A stretch of DNA of 47,168 nucleotides, from assembly GCA_040255675.1 (NCBI GenBank), contig JBDZVM010000030.1, positions 1 through 47,168 on the forward strand, given 5' to 3'. Source of the stretch: JBDZVM01 sp040255675 (GTDB lineage Bacteria > Actinomycetota > Actinomycetes > Acidothermales > Acidothermaceae). The notes below the pieces were generated by a model, which worked only from the letters and a program-made list of their open reading frames with translations, did no database searches and was not told the origin of the DNA. This document shows, one piece after another, positions 41,069 to 47,168 of the stretch; position 1 is the stretch's first letter; each line of letters opens with the position of its first letter. Made by a program: the position numbers and the translations under genes.

Positions 41069-43327
41069 TCAGCCGGTCGCTTCGAGCCGGACGACGATCG
41101 ACTTGGACGCTGGGGTGTTGCTGATCTCGGCCGTGTGGTCGAGCGGCACGAGCACATTGGCTTCCGGAAAGTAGGCCGCCGCGCAACCTTTCGCCACCGG
41201 GTAGGCCACCAGCCGAAATGCTGATGCCCGGCGCTCGACGCCGTCGTCCCACTCGCTCACGACGTCGGCGATGTCGCCGTCGCGAAAACCGAGCGCTGTC
41301 AAGTCGTCGGGGTTGACGAAAACCACCCGCCGGCCGCGGTGAATTCCGCGATACCGATCGTGCAGGCCGTAAATGGTGGTGTTGTACTGGTCGTGCGAGC
41401 GCACGGTTTGCAAGATGAGCCGACCGGACGCCGGCCGCAATACCTCCAACGCGTTCACCGTGAAAATGGCCTTCTTAGTGACGGTGTCGAAGGTCAGCGA
41501 ATCGCGCGCGGCGTGCGGCAGCAGGAAGCCGCCGGGCACGCGCACACGCGCGTTGAAATCGTCGAATCCCGGGACGACGCGAGCAATCGACTCGCGGATG
41601 CGGTCGTAATCGGCTTCGAATTCTTTCCATGGCAGCGATTCTCCGACGACGCGCCGCGCGATCTGGCACACGATCGACACTTCGCTCGAGAGCCGCGACG
41701 ACGCCGGTGACAAGACGCCCCGAGACATGTGCACGGTGCCCATCGAGTCTTCGACTGTGACGACTTGTTCGCCCGTCGTTTGCACGTCGCGTTCGGTGCG
41801 GCCAAGAGTCGGCAGAATCAGCGCGGTCGTGCCGACGATGGTGTGCGACCGGTTCAATTTCGTCGACACCTGCACGTTCAGCCGAAGGTTTTCGAGCGCC
41901 GCGTACGTCGCGGCAGTGTCGGGGGTGGCAGAGGCGAAGTTACCGCCCATGGCGAAGAAGACCTTCACCCGGCCGTCTCGCATCGCGCGGATCGAATCGA
42001 CGACGTCGAGCCCGTGTTCGCGCGGCGGATCGAAGTTGAACTCCCGCGCGAGCGCGTCGAGAAAGGCGGGCTTGGGTCTTTCCCAGATGCCCATCGTGCG
42101 ATCGCCCTGCACGTTGCTGTGGCCGCGCACCGGCAGCACGCCCGCACCGGGTCGACCGATATTTCCGCGTAGCAAAAGAAAATTCACGATCTCGCGAATG
42201 GTCGGCACCGAGTTCTTGTGCTGCGTGAGCCCCATCGCCCAGCACACCACGACGCTGCGTGAACGGATCACCCAACTGGCGAGCTCTTCGATTTGCGCAC
42301 GAGAAATGCCGGTGGCGTCGAGCACGTCGCGCCAGTCGATCTCGCGACCCGCGGCCGCGAATGTCTCGAAGCCGGACGTGTGGGCGGCGATGAAGTCGCG
42401 GTCGAGCACGGTGCCCGGTGCGCGGTCTTCGGCGTCCAGTAAAAAAGAATTGAGCGCTTGAAAGAGCGCAAGGTCTCCGTTGACTCTGATCTGCAGGTAC
42501 ATGTCGGCGAGCGCGGTGCCTCGGCCCGCGATGCCGCGCGGCCGTTGCGGGTTCTTGAAGCGCATCAAGCCGGCTTCTGGTAGCGGATTGACCGCCACTA
42601 TGCGAGCGCCGTTCGCCTTGGCCTTCTCCAACGCCGTAAGCATGCGCGGATGGTTCGTACCGGGATTCTGCCCGGCAATGATGATGAGGTCGGCTTGATA
42701 AAGACTGTCGAGGGTGACGCTTCCCTTGCCGACGCCGATGGTTTCGGCCAACGCCGAACCGCTCGACTCGTGGCACATGTTCGAGCAATCGGGCAAGTTG
42801 TTGGTGCCGAACGCGCGCACGAAAAGCTGATACACAAAGGCGGCTTCGTTGCTCGTGCGGCCCGACGTGTAGAACACCGCCTCGTCGGGCGACGGCAACG
42901 CGCGCAATTCGTCGGCAATGAATGCGAAGGCGTCGTCCCACGAAATGGGCTCGTAGTGCTTGCTGCCGGACCGCAAAACCATGGGCTGCGTGAGGCGGCC
43001 CTGTTGGCCGAGCCAGTAGTCGCCGCGCTCGCGCAAATCGTCGATGGAGTGCTCGGCAAAGAATGCCGGATCGATGAGCCTGGCGGTCGCTTCCTCGGCG
43101 ACGGCTTTCACGCCGTTTTCACAAAACTCCGCGATGTGGTGCTCCGACGGCTCGGGCCAGGCGCATCCGGGGCAGTCGAACCCGCGAGGTTGGTTCAACG
43201 CGGCGAGGGTGCGAACGCTACGCGCGGTGCCCATGCGCGGTAACGCGTCGGCAAAACCGGCGGCCACACCGCCAAGACCGGCCGCGACATCTTTGGGCTT
43301 GCGTACCCGCACTTTTTCGACGTCCAT
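41069..43327 (-). CDS. FdhF/YdeP-family molybdopterin oxidoreductase
   Basis: Large molybdenum bis-MGD oxidoreductase subunit of 752 aa, cytoplasmic (no Tat signal). A short Cys motif FDCPGC (C52, C55) near the N-terminus, SWDDAFAFIADEL, TSGRTSNEAAF, NQPGTNH-like GQNPGTNHPRM, RGNIGRPGAGVLPVRGHSNVQG and a C-terminal molydopterin-binding domain (NPDDLTALGFRDGDIADV) identify the YdeP/FdhF2 branch related to formate dehydrogenase H. The presence of fdhD and mobA nearby supports formate-dehydrogenase-type maturation, though the substrate of this branch is not well established. The start is ATG at 43327: TACGAT lies 7 nt upstream, and in-frame starts further up overlap mobA. Confidence 0.9.
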   Translation of the reverse strand: MDVEKVRVRKPKDVAAGLGGVAAGFADALPRMGTARSVRTLAALNQPRGFDCPGCAWPEPSEHHIAEFCENGVKAVAEEATARLIDPAFFAEHSIDDLRERGDYWLGQQGRLTQPMVLRSGSKHYEPISWDDAFAFIADELRALPSPDEAVFYTSGRTSNEAAFVYQLFVRAFGTNNLPDCSNMCHESSGSALAETIGVGKGSVTLDSLYQADLIIIAGQNPGTNHPRMLTALEKAKANGARIVAVNPLPEAGLMRFKNPQRPRGIAGRGTALADMYLQIRVNGDLALFQALNSFLLDAEDRAPGTVLDRDFIAAHTSGFETFAAAGREIDWRDVLDATGISRAQIEELASWVIRSRSVVVCWAMGLTQHKNSVPTIREIVNFLLLRGNIGRPGAGVLPVRGHSNVQGDRTMGIWERPKPAFLDALAREFNFDPPREHGLDVVDSIRAMRDGRVKVFFAMGGNFASATPDTAATYAALENLRLNVQVSTKLNRSHTIVGTTALILPTLGRTERDVQTTGEQVVTVEDSMGTVHMSRGVLSPASSRLSSEVSIVCQIARRVVGESLPWKEFEADYDRIRESIARVVPGFDDFNARVRVPGGFLLPHAARDSLTFDTVTKKAIFTVNALEVLRPASGRLILQTVRSHDQYNTTIYGLHDRYRGIHRGRRVVFVNPDDLTALGFRDGDIADVVSEWDDGVERRASAFRLVAYPVAKGCAAAYFPEANVLVPLDHTAEISNTPASKSIVVRLEATG

Positions 43328-43334
43328 ATGCGTG

Positions 43335-43340
43335 ATCGTA
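43335..43340 (-). promoter_or_regulatory. Leaderless -10 of the YdeP-family gene
   Basis: On the minus strand TACGAT, 7 nt, then the ATG. It shares a 55-bp divergent region with the mobA promoter, so one regulator could act on both. Confidence 0.55.
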
Positions 43341-43370
43341 GGACGAACTCGCGCCGCTGTCCGCGACACG

Positions 43371-43376
43371 TAAGGT
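43371..43376 (+). promoter_or_regulatory. Leaderless -10 of mobA
   Basis: TAAGGT, 6 nt, then GTG at 43383. This favours GTG over the TTG at 43377, which would lie directly against the hexamer. Confidence 0.5.
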
Positions 43377-43382
43377 TTGAAC

Positions 43383-43934
43383 GTGACCTTCGACGCGATC
43401 GTGCTGGCTGGGGGAGCGGCCCGGCGGATGGGCGGTGCCGACAAAGCGCTGCTCGAGGTCGGGGGTAGGTCACTTCTCGAACGCGCCCTCGAAGCGGTGG
43501 CGGCCGCGACGGCGACCATCGTCGTGGGGCCAGTCCGCGACACGCGCCGCGCGGTGACGTTCGTGCGCGAAGAGCCGCCCGGCTGCGGCCCGGCGGCAGC
43601 CGTGGTGCGCGGAGTGGCCGAAGCCGCGAGCCCGGTGGTCGTCGTCCTCGCTGTCGACGTGCCGTTCGCGGCGTCCGCCGTCCCTCGTTTGCTGGCAGCG
43701 GTTTCGGGCTACGACGCCGCGATGCTCGTCGACGAGACCGGACGACGCCAACCGCTCATTGCCGCGTACCAGACGAAACCATTGCGCCGCCGCGACGCCG
43801 ACGGGCCGTGGGCCGACCGCTCGATGCGCGCGCTCGTCGAGGGACTCTCGGTGGCTGAGGTCGCCGCTGTCGGCGACGAACCGCTCGACTGCGACACGCC
43901 TGCCGATCTCCAGCGAGCCGCGTCAACTCGGTAA
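43383..43934 (+). CDS. mobA: Molybdenum cofactor guanylyltransferase
   Basis: Attaches GMP from GTP to molybdopterin, giving the MGD cofactor needed by the divergent oxidoreductase. 183 aa with the nucleotide-binding start LAGGAARRMGGADKALL, the metal-binding Asp in LAVDVPFA and the PLIAAY segment. Start chosen from the leaderless promoter. Its 3' end overlaps the convergent DUF6457 gene by 12 bp. Confidence 0.92.
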   Translation: MTFDAIVLAGGAARRMGGADKALLEVGGRSLLERALEAVAAATATIVVGPVRDTRRAVTFVREEPPGCGPAAAVVRGVAEAASPVVVVLAVDVPFAASAVPRLLAAVSGYDAAMLVDETGRRQPLIAAYQTKPLRRRDADGPWADRSMRALVEGLSVAEVAAVGDEPLDCDTPADLQRAASTR

Positions 43935-44183
43935 CGGCTGTTCGGCGGCGGTGTCGTCGTACTCCCAGGTGGTGGCGAGCCTGCTGATCCGTTCGGCGGC
44001 TTCCTCGAGCGGCACGCCGCTTTCGACGGCACGGCCGAGAAGGTACGTCGTCATCGGCGCGGCCGGGCGGTTCACCCCGTGCGCGACGTCACGCGCCACG
44101 TCGAGTACCGCGTCAGGCGCGGCGGCCGGCTCGAGGCCGAACTCTTCGCACACCAACGTCACCCACGAATCGAGCTCGCTCAT
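43923..44183 (-). CDS. DUF6457 small protein associated with molybdenum cofactor genes
   Basis: Protein of 86 aa, helical, with no TM. MSELDSWV at the start and the pattern DVAHGVNRPAAPMTTYLLG are those of a small actinobacterial family usually found beside mobA (DUF6457). Function not known. ATG with AAAGG upstream. Convergent with mobA, overlapping by 12 bp, and downstream of dps on the same strand (49 bp). Confidence 0.8.
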   Translation of the reverse strand: MSELDSWVTLVCEEFGLEPAAAPDAVLDVARDVAHGVNRPAAPMTTYLLGRAVESGVPLEEAAERISRLATTWEYDDTAAEQPLPS

Positions 44184-44232
44184 CGGTCACCTTTCCGAGA
44201 GATCGGCCTCATTCTGTCAGCGTCGCACTGTG

Positions 44233-44700
44233 TCAGCGCTGTGCTTGGAACATCCACAGGTGCATCTCGAGGTCGGTCGCGACGCCGATCAGCAGATCTT
44301 GCGATACCAAATCGGTTTTCTCGGTCGCGTCGATCCCTTCGCGGATTCGCTCGACGGCGATGCTGAGCCGGTCGATGAACGCGGCGACCACCACGTCGTC
44401 TTGCAGATAGCCGGGTTCGAGCGCGCCGAACTTGGAGTTGTCGGCGATCGTGCGGGCTCTGCCGTCGGGGTTCACCCCGATCGCGACAGCGCGCTCGGCA
44501 ACCTCGTCGGCATGCCGGCGGGTCGTCTCGACCACTTCGTCGAGTTGCAGGTGCAGGCTGCGGAAATGCTTGCCGATCAGGTTCCAGTGCGCTTGCTTTG
44601 CCTGCAACGTGAGATCGATGAGGTCGACGAGGGCGGCTTGCAGCGCCTTCCCCGTGGTCGAACGGGCTTCGTCTGAAAGCGGACTCTTGATCGGGTTCAC
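44233..44700 (-). CDS. dps: Dps-family DNA-binding ferritin-like protein
   Basis: Dodecameric iron-storing, DNA-protecting protein, 155 aa. The ferroxidase-site segment AKQAHWNLIGKHFRSLHLQLDE and the later DLLIGVATDLEMHLWMFQA are diagnostic. Ferrous iron and peroxide are consumed together, limiting hydroxyl radicals. GTG start with AGGAG 7 nt upstream. The short basic N-terminus is less Lys-rich than E. coli Dps, so DNA binding may be weak. Confidence 0.95.
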   Translation of the reverse strand: MNPIKSPLSDEARSTTGKALQAALVDLIDLTLQAKQAHWNLIGKHFRSLHLQLDEVVETTRRHADEVAERAVAIGVNPDGRARTIADNSKFGALEPGYLQDDVVVAAFIDRLSIAVERIREGIDATEKTDLVSQDLLIGVATDLEMHLWMFQAQR

Positions 44701-44788
44701 GAGGTTCTCCTGCGGGTGAGGCCAGCTGGTTGGTCCTCGTGGTCATGCCCACCGTTTCGCGTGCCAGACACCCGGCTCGCGGGATCGT

Positions 44789-44794
44789 TAAGCT
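44789..44794 (+). promoter_or_regulatory. Leaderless -10 of fdhD
   Basis: TAAGCT, 7 nt, then GTG at 44802. The purine-rich GAAAGG between them is too close to the start to work as a normal RBS. Confidence 0.5.
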
Positions 44795-44801
44795 GAAAGG
44801 C

Positions 44802-45638
44802 GTGAGTCGCATCACGCAACGCCGAAGCGTCGTCCATCTCGACGGCGATGTCGCGGTTTCCCGGTTCGACACGCTGGCCGCCGAGGAGCCGCTGGAGATC
44901 CGTGTTAGTGCGGCACCGGTCGCGGTTACGATGCGCACGCCGGGCGACGACTTCGACCTCGTCGCGGGGTTCGCCTTCACCGAAGGTCTGATCGTCGAGC
45001 CCGACCACCTGTCGGGCCTTCGCTACTGCGCCGGCGCGGACGCCGACGGGCGCAACACCTACAACGTGATCGATATCGTGCTTGCCGACGGCGCCTCGGC
45101 GATCGAGCCATCGGTCAGCCGCAACTTCTACACGACCAGTTCGTGCGGAGTATGCGGCAAAGCGAGCATCGACGCCATCCGGGTTCGATCGAAATTCGAT
45201 TTGCATGCCGACGATGTCGTGGTGTCGCCGCGGGTACTCGCGATGCTGCCAGAAAAGTTGCGGTCGGCCCAGAAGGTATTCGAACGCACCGGCGGGTTGC
45301 ACGCCGCGGGTCTTTTCAACCCGGACGCCGAACTGCTGGCGCTTCGCGAAGACGTCGGCCGTCACAACGCCGTCGACAAAGTCGTCGGGTGGGCGCTGCG
45401 CGAGAAGCGACTGCCATTGTCAGGCACCATCTTGATGGTGAGCGGCCGCGCGTCGTTCGAACTCGTGCAAAAGGCTTACGTCGCGGGCATTCCTATGCTC
45501 GCCGCGGTTTCCGCGCCGACCACGCTAGCCGCGGAATTCGCCGAATCCGTCGGCATGACGCTGGTCGGTTTCTTGCGCGGCTCGTCGATGAACGTCTACA
45601 CCGGCGCTTCGCGCATTGGCGCGGGCGTGGCGTCGTGA
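44802..45638 (+). CDS. fdhD: Formate dehydrogenase accessory sulfurtransferase
   Basis: Transfers sulfur from a cysteine desulfurase to the bis-MGD molybdenum centre of formate-dehydrogenase-type enzymes. 278 aa with the sulfur-carrying Cys pair in TTSSCGVCGKAS, GLHAAGLF, and the C-terminal SGRASFELVQKAY and GFLRGSSMNVYTG stretches. It is the expected maturation factor for the YdeP-family enzyme at 41069-43327. Start chosen from the leaderless promoter. It overlaps the next gene by 4 bp (GTGA). Confidence 0.94.
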   Translation: MSRITQRRSVVHLDGDVAVSRFDTLAAEEPLEIRVSAAPVAVTMRTPGDDFDLVAGFAFTEGLIVEPDHLSGLRYCAGADADGRNTYNVIDIVLADGASAIEPSVSRNFYTTSSCGVCGKASIDAIRVRSKFDLHADDVVVSPRVLAMLPEKLRSAQKVFERTGGLHAAGLFNPDAELLALREDVGRHNAVDKVVGWALREKRLPLSGTILMVSGRASFELVQKAYVAGIPMLAAVSAPTTLAAEFAESVGMTLVGFLRGSSMNVYTGASRIGAGVAS

Positions 45639-45934
45639 GCCCGCGTCGCTCGCGTCGGCTGCCTTCGGCTCCGCCCGACGAGCCCGCGCTCGCGGCAGGT
45701 ATCGAGACGGTTGAATTCGACGCGGACGGCGAAGAATGGGTGGTGCGCCGCATCACCGGTTCTTCGTCCACCAAGACATATCGCTGTCCCGGCTGCGACC
45801 AGGAAATCCGACCGGCCACCCCGCACGTCGTTGCCTGGCCACGCCACGCCCTCGATCAGCGCAGGCACTGGCACAAGGCGTGCTGGAACGCGCGTCATCG
45901 CCGCAGCGCAAAGGAATTCCGTCCCGGTCGCTGA
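45635..45934 (+). CDS. Small zinc-binding-like protein coupled to fdhD
   Basis: 99 aa. C51PGC54 with H64, H80 and C83 (YRCPGCDQEI, PHVVAWP, RRHWHKACW) form a probable zinc site; an Arg-rich N-terminus (SPRRSRRL) and a basic C-terminus flank it. This is a conserved actinobacterial hypothetical, common in high-GC genomes but without known function. The GTG start overlaps the fdhD stop (GTGA), so translation is coupled. Confidence 0.75.
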   Translation: MSPRRSRRLPSAPPDEPALAAGIETVEFDADGEEWVVRRITGSSSTKTYRCPGCDQEIRPATPHVVAWPRHALDQRRHWHKACWNARHRRSAKEFRPGR

Positions 45935-45965
45935 CAGCTCATGCGATTCCGGAACTGGTCGCCCA

Positions 45966-46826
45966 CTATCCCGAGGTACCGGATTCCGCGTACTCGACGA
46001 CGAAGTCAGCCGCCGCGACGGTGCCGGCGACCACGATGGCGTGTCGCGGTGTCGCGCGCTGGAAATACGTCGAGGGCTCGACGCTGACCGTATAGTCGCC
46101 CGCCGGTAGGGGAACGCGGTAGAGGCCTTGCAATCCCGTATCTACGCTCGCCACCGTCGCGCCATCCTGTTTGACGTCGATAGTGACGCCGAACGCCGGG
46201 TCGGTGCGACACTGCGCGCTTGCGGCTGATGCCGAAGGACATTCGAGAATGTTGACACGGCCAGCTATCCCCGTGTTGCTTGGTATTACTGGCTTTCGCC
46301 GCGGGTAGCGCGGTTGATTCGCGGGTATCGCGAGCGTCCAGTCGCCCCGTTCGCAGCTGGTGAGAGTAAGGCCCTTTTCGTCAAAGGCAGCAGCTTCGCA
46401 ATGGGTGGTCTTGTGCTGTTGCGGACCGACGTTGACGAACCACGATTGGTGGTCGACGATGCGGCAATGTGTCGGCGCGCCAGTGATGCTCAGATCGTCG
46501 GTGTTGCCGGTGTCGACGCCTCGCGTGACGACGGTGAGTTCCGCATCGGCGCACGTCGAAAATGCGGTGGCGAAACACGTTTCCGCATCGAGTGGCGAAT
46601 TATCGTCGAGGTAGACCGCCCCTTCCGCGCCACCCTGGACGAGTTCGCCGCAGTACAGGCCTGTCGCGGTGGGCATGACGCCGCTCGGCACCGGTGCCAG
46701 CCGTGGGGAATGGGCCTCGCGTACGTAGGCCCTCCCGGCGACGACAAGAGCCGCGGCCAACAGCGTCGCGACCACCTCGGCGACGATCGCGACGGCGACG
46801 TTTCGCCGGTTCAGCTTCGTGGGCAT
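45966..46826 (-). CDS. Membrane-anchored protein with C-terminal transthyretin-like domain
   Basis: About 286 aa, with an N-terminal TM anchor (about 10-31; VAVAIVAEVVATLLAAALVV), an extracytoplasmic part with several Cys residues (e.g. TGLYCGEL, AETCF, CADAEL, THCRIVD) suggesting disulfides, and a carboxypeptidase-regulatory/transthyretin-like beta-sandwich at the end (VTIDVKQDGATVASVDTG, GLYRVPLPAGDYTVSVEP). No enzyme motif. I use ATG at 46826; the frame is open up to 47030, but that stretch is antisense to a GNAT fragment and would put 68 polar residues before the TM. The RBS is weak, so the start is uncertain. Confidence 0.65.
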   Translation of the reverse strand: MPTKLNRRNVAVAIVAEVVATLLAAALVVAGRAYVREAHSPRLAPVPSGVMPTATGLYCGELVQGGAEGAVYLDDNSPLDAETCFATAFSTCADAELTVVTRGVDTGNTDDLSITGAPTHCRIVDHQSWFVNVGPQQHKTTHCEAAAFDEKGLTLTSCERGDWTLAIPANQPRYPRRKPVIPSNTGIAGRVNILECPSASAASAQCRTDPAFGVTIDVKQDGATVASVDTGLQGLYRVPLPAGDYTVSVEPSTYFQRATPRHAIVVAGTVAAADFVVEYAESGTSG

Positions 46827-46847
46827 GACGATCGGACGCCGCTGTGA

Positions 46848-47050
46848 GCCTCGCCGTTCCGTGGCTTCTTCGCCAAGCAAGACGGCATCGTGGTCGGTAT
46901 GTGCCCGCTTTTCGCCGTCCGGCATTTTTCTGGCCGTGGCGGCCTTTGTGCCGAGATCGAAGCGATGCACGTGCATCCGGACTTTCGTGGCAAGGGCGTT
47001 GGCTCTCGTTTGCTGGGTGAGGCAGTGCAACAGGCTCGCGAATGGGGTTG
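46848..47050 (+). pseudogene. GNAT acetyltransferase remnant
   Basis: In one frame the + strand reads FFAKQDGIVVGMC, then CAEIEAMHVHPDFRGKGVGS and RLLGEAVQQAREWGC: GNAT strands 2-4, the acetyl-CoA P-loop (RGKGVGS) and the helix after it. A stop at 46845-46847 cuts off the N-terminal third, and after WGC the expected last strands and helix are missing, replaced by an unrelated Arg-rich run to 47126. Both ends are lost, so it is a gene fragment rather than a short gene. It lies head to head with the membrane-anchored protein gene. Confidence 0.75.
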
Positions 47051-47064
47051 TTGGGTGAAGCGTT

Positions 47065-47082
47065 TGCGTTCAGCTGAACGCA
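47065..47082. repeat. 18-bp palindrome after GNAT remnant
   Basis: A perfect 18-bp palindrome whose central 16 bp (GCGTTCAGCTGAACGC) equal the centre of the 24-bp palindrome at 26093-26116. A related half-matching GTCAGCTGAACG follows at 47118. It may be the old terminator of the lost acetyltransferase gene. Confidence 0.65.
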
Positions 47083-47168
47083 GAGCGTCTTGGCCACGGC
47101 CCTCGTCGGGGCCCGCGGTCAGCTGAACGTGGCGGTTTTGTGCTCGGCTGGAAGTGTCGGTGGTGGTG

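Noticed and set aside
44180..44980. 266-aa minus-strand frame overlapping dps and fdhD
   Set aside because: Out of frame with dps, which has clear family motifs; this frame has none.
46827..47030. 68-residue N-terminal extension of the membrane-anchored protein
   Set aside because: Antisense to the GNAT remnant, polar, and would precede the TM anchor; no RBS at 47030.

Overview
The window is about 47 kb of high-GC DNA from an actinomycete (Actinomycetota). The evidence is the GC-rich codon use with many GTG starts, a MurA with Asp in place of the catalytic Cys (as in mycobacteria), NucS mismatch endonuclease, PucR-type control of GABA catabolism, a FdhF/YdeP-FdhD-MobA set, and a cobalamin adenosyltransferase/murA/nucS neighbourhood like that of mycobacteria. 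I cannot place the genus. I saw no tRNA, rRNA, CRISPR array or insertion sequence.

Layout. (1) 1-3060, minus: two secreted polysaccharide hydrolases, a GH18 chitinase cut by the left edge and a GH16 glucanase carrying ricin-type and CBM6 modules, with a CebR-like operator upstream of the GH16 gene. (2) 3363-10456: a PucR/GabR-type activator divergent from a tightly coupled gabT-gdh-gabD operon that ends in a two-TM, double-Rossmann ion-channel-like protein. A perfect 9-bp inverted repeat sits between the divergent genes. (3) 10501-15324, minus: two tandem secreted serine hydrolases of one family (SxxK, beta-lactamase-like) with a conserved N-terminal domain I do not recognise. (4) 15545-23225: a LysR regulator divergent from a 17-codon leader peptide, a nitrilase and a complete Dpp/Opp-type ABC transporter. 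(5) 23271-27631: housekeeping genes (PduO-type adenosyltransferase, murA, 3-hydroxyacyl-CoA dehydrogenase, pyrF) and a STAS protein without a phosphorylatable Ser. (6) 27714-37428: two successive MoxR-DUF58-transglutaminase operons, clearly duplicates, separated by an opposite-strand toxin-antitoxin-like pair. (7) 37617-40348: a TasA/camelysin-like exported protein, a strong hairpin, and a signal peptidase of the SipW type fused in one polypeptide to its own SipW-type signal plus a LamG/CBM cargo. (8) 40366-45934: nucS, a YdeP-family molybdopterin oxidoreductase, mobA, a DUF6457 gene, dps, fdhD and a small zinc-binding protein. (9) 45966-47168: a membrane-anchored protein with a transthyretin-like domain and a GNAT acetyltransferase remnant.

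How the genes work together. GabT, Gdh and GabD convert GABA to succinate while Gdh regenerates 2-oxoglutarate from the glutamate produced. The nitrilase may act on amides or nitriles imported by the adjacent ABC transporter. MobA, FdhD and the YdeP-type enzyme form a molybdenum enzyme maturation set. The strongest candidate for a new system is the exported-protein locus at 37617-40348, where peptidase and substrate are joined; the duplicated MoxR-DUF58-transglutaminase operons just upstream may belong to the same cell-surface programme (inference).

Several housekeeping genes (pduO, murA, nucS, the YdeP-type gene, mobA, fdhD) have a TANNNT hexamer exactly 6-7 nt before the start codon. This predicts leaderless mRNAs, and I used it to choose starts.
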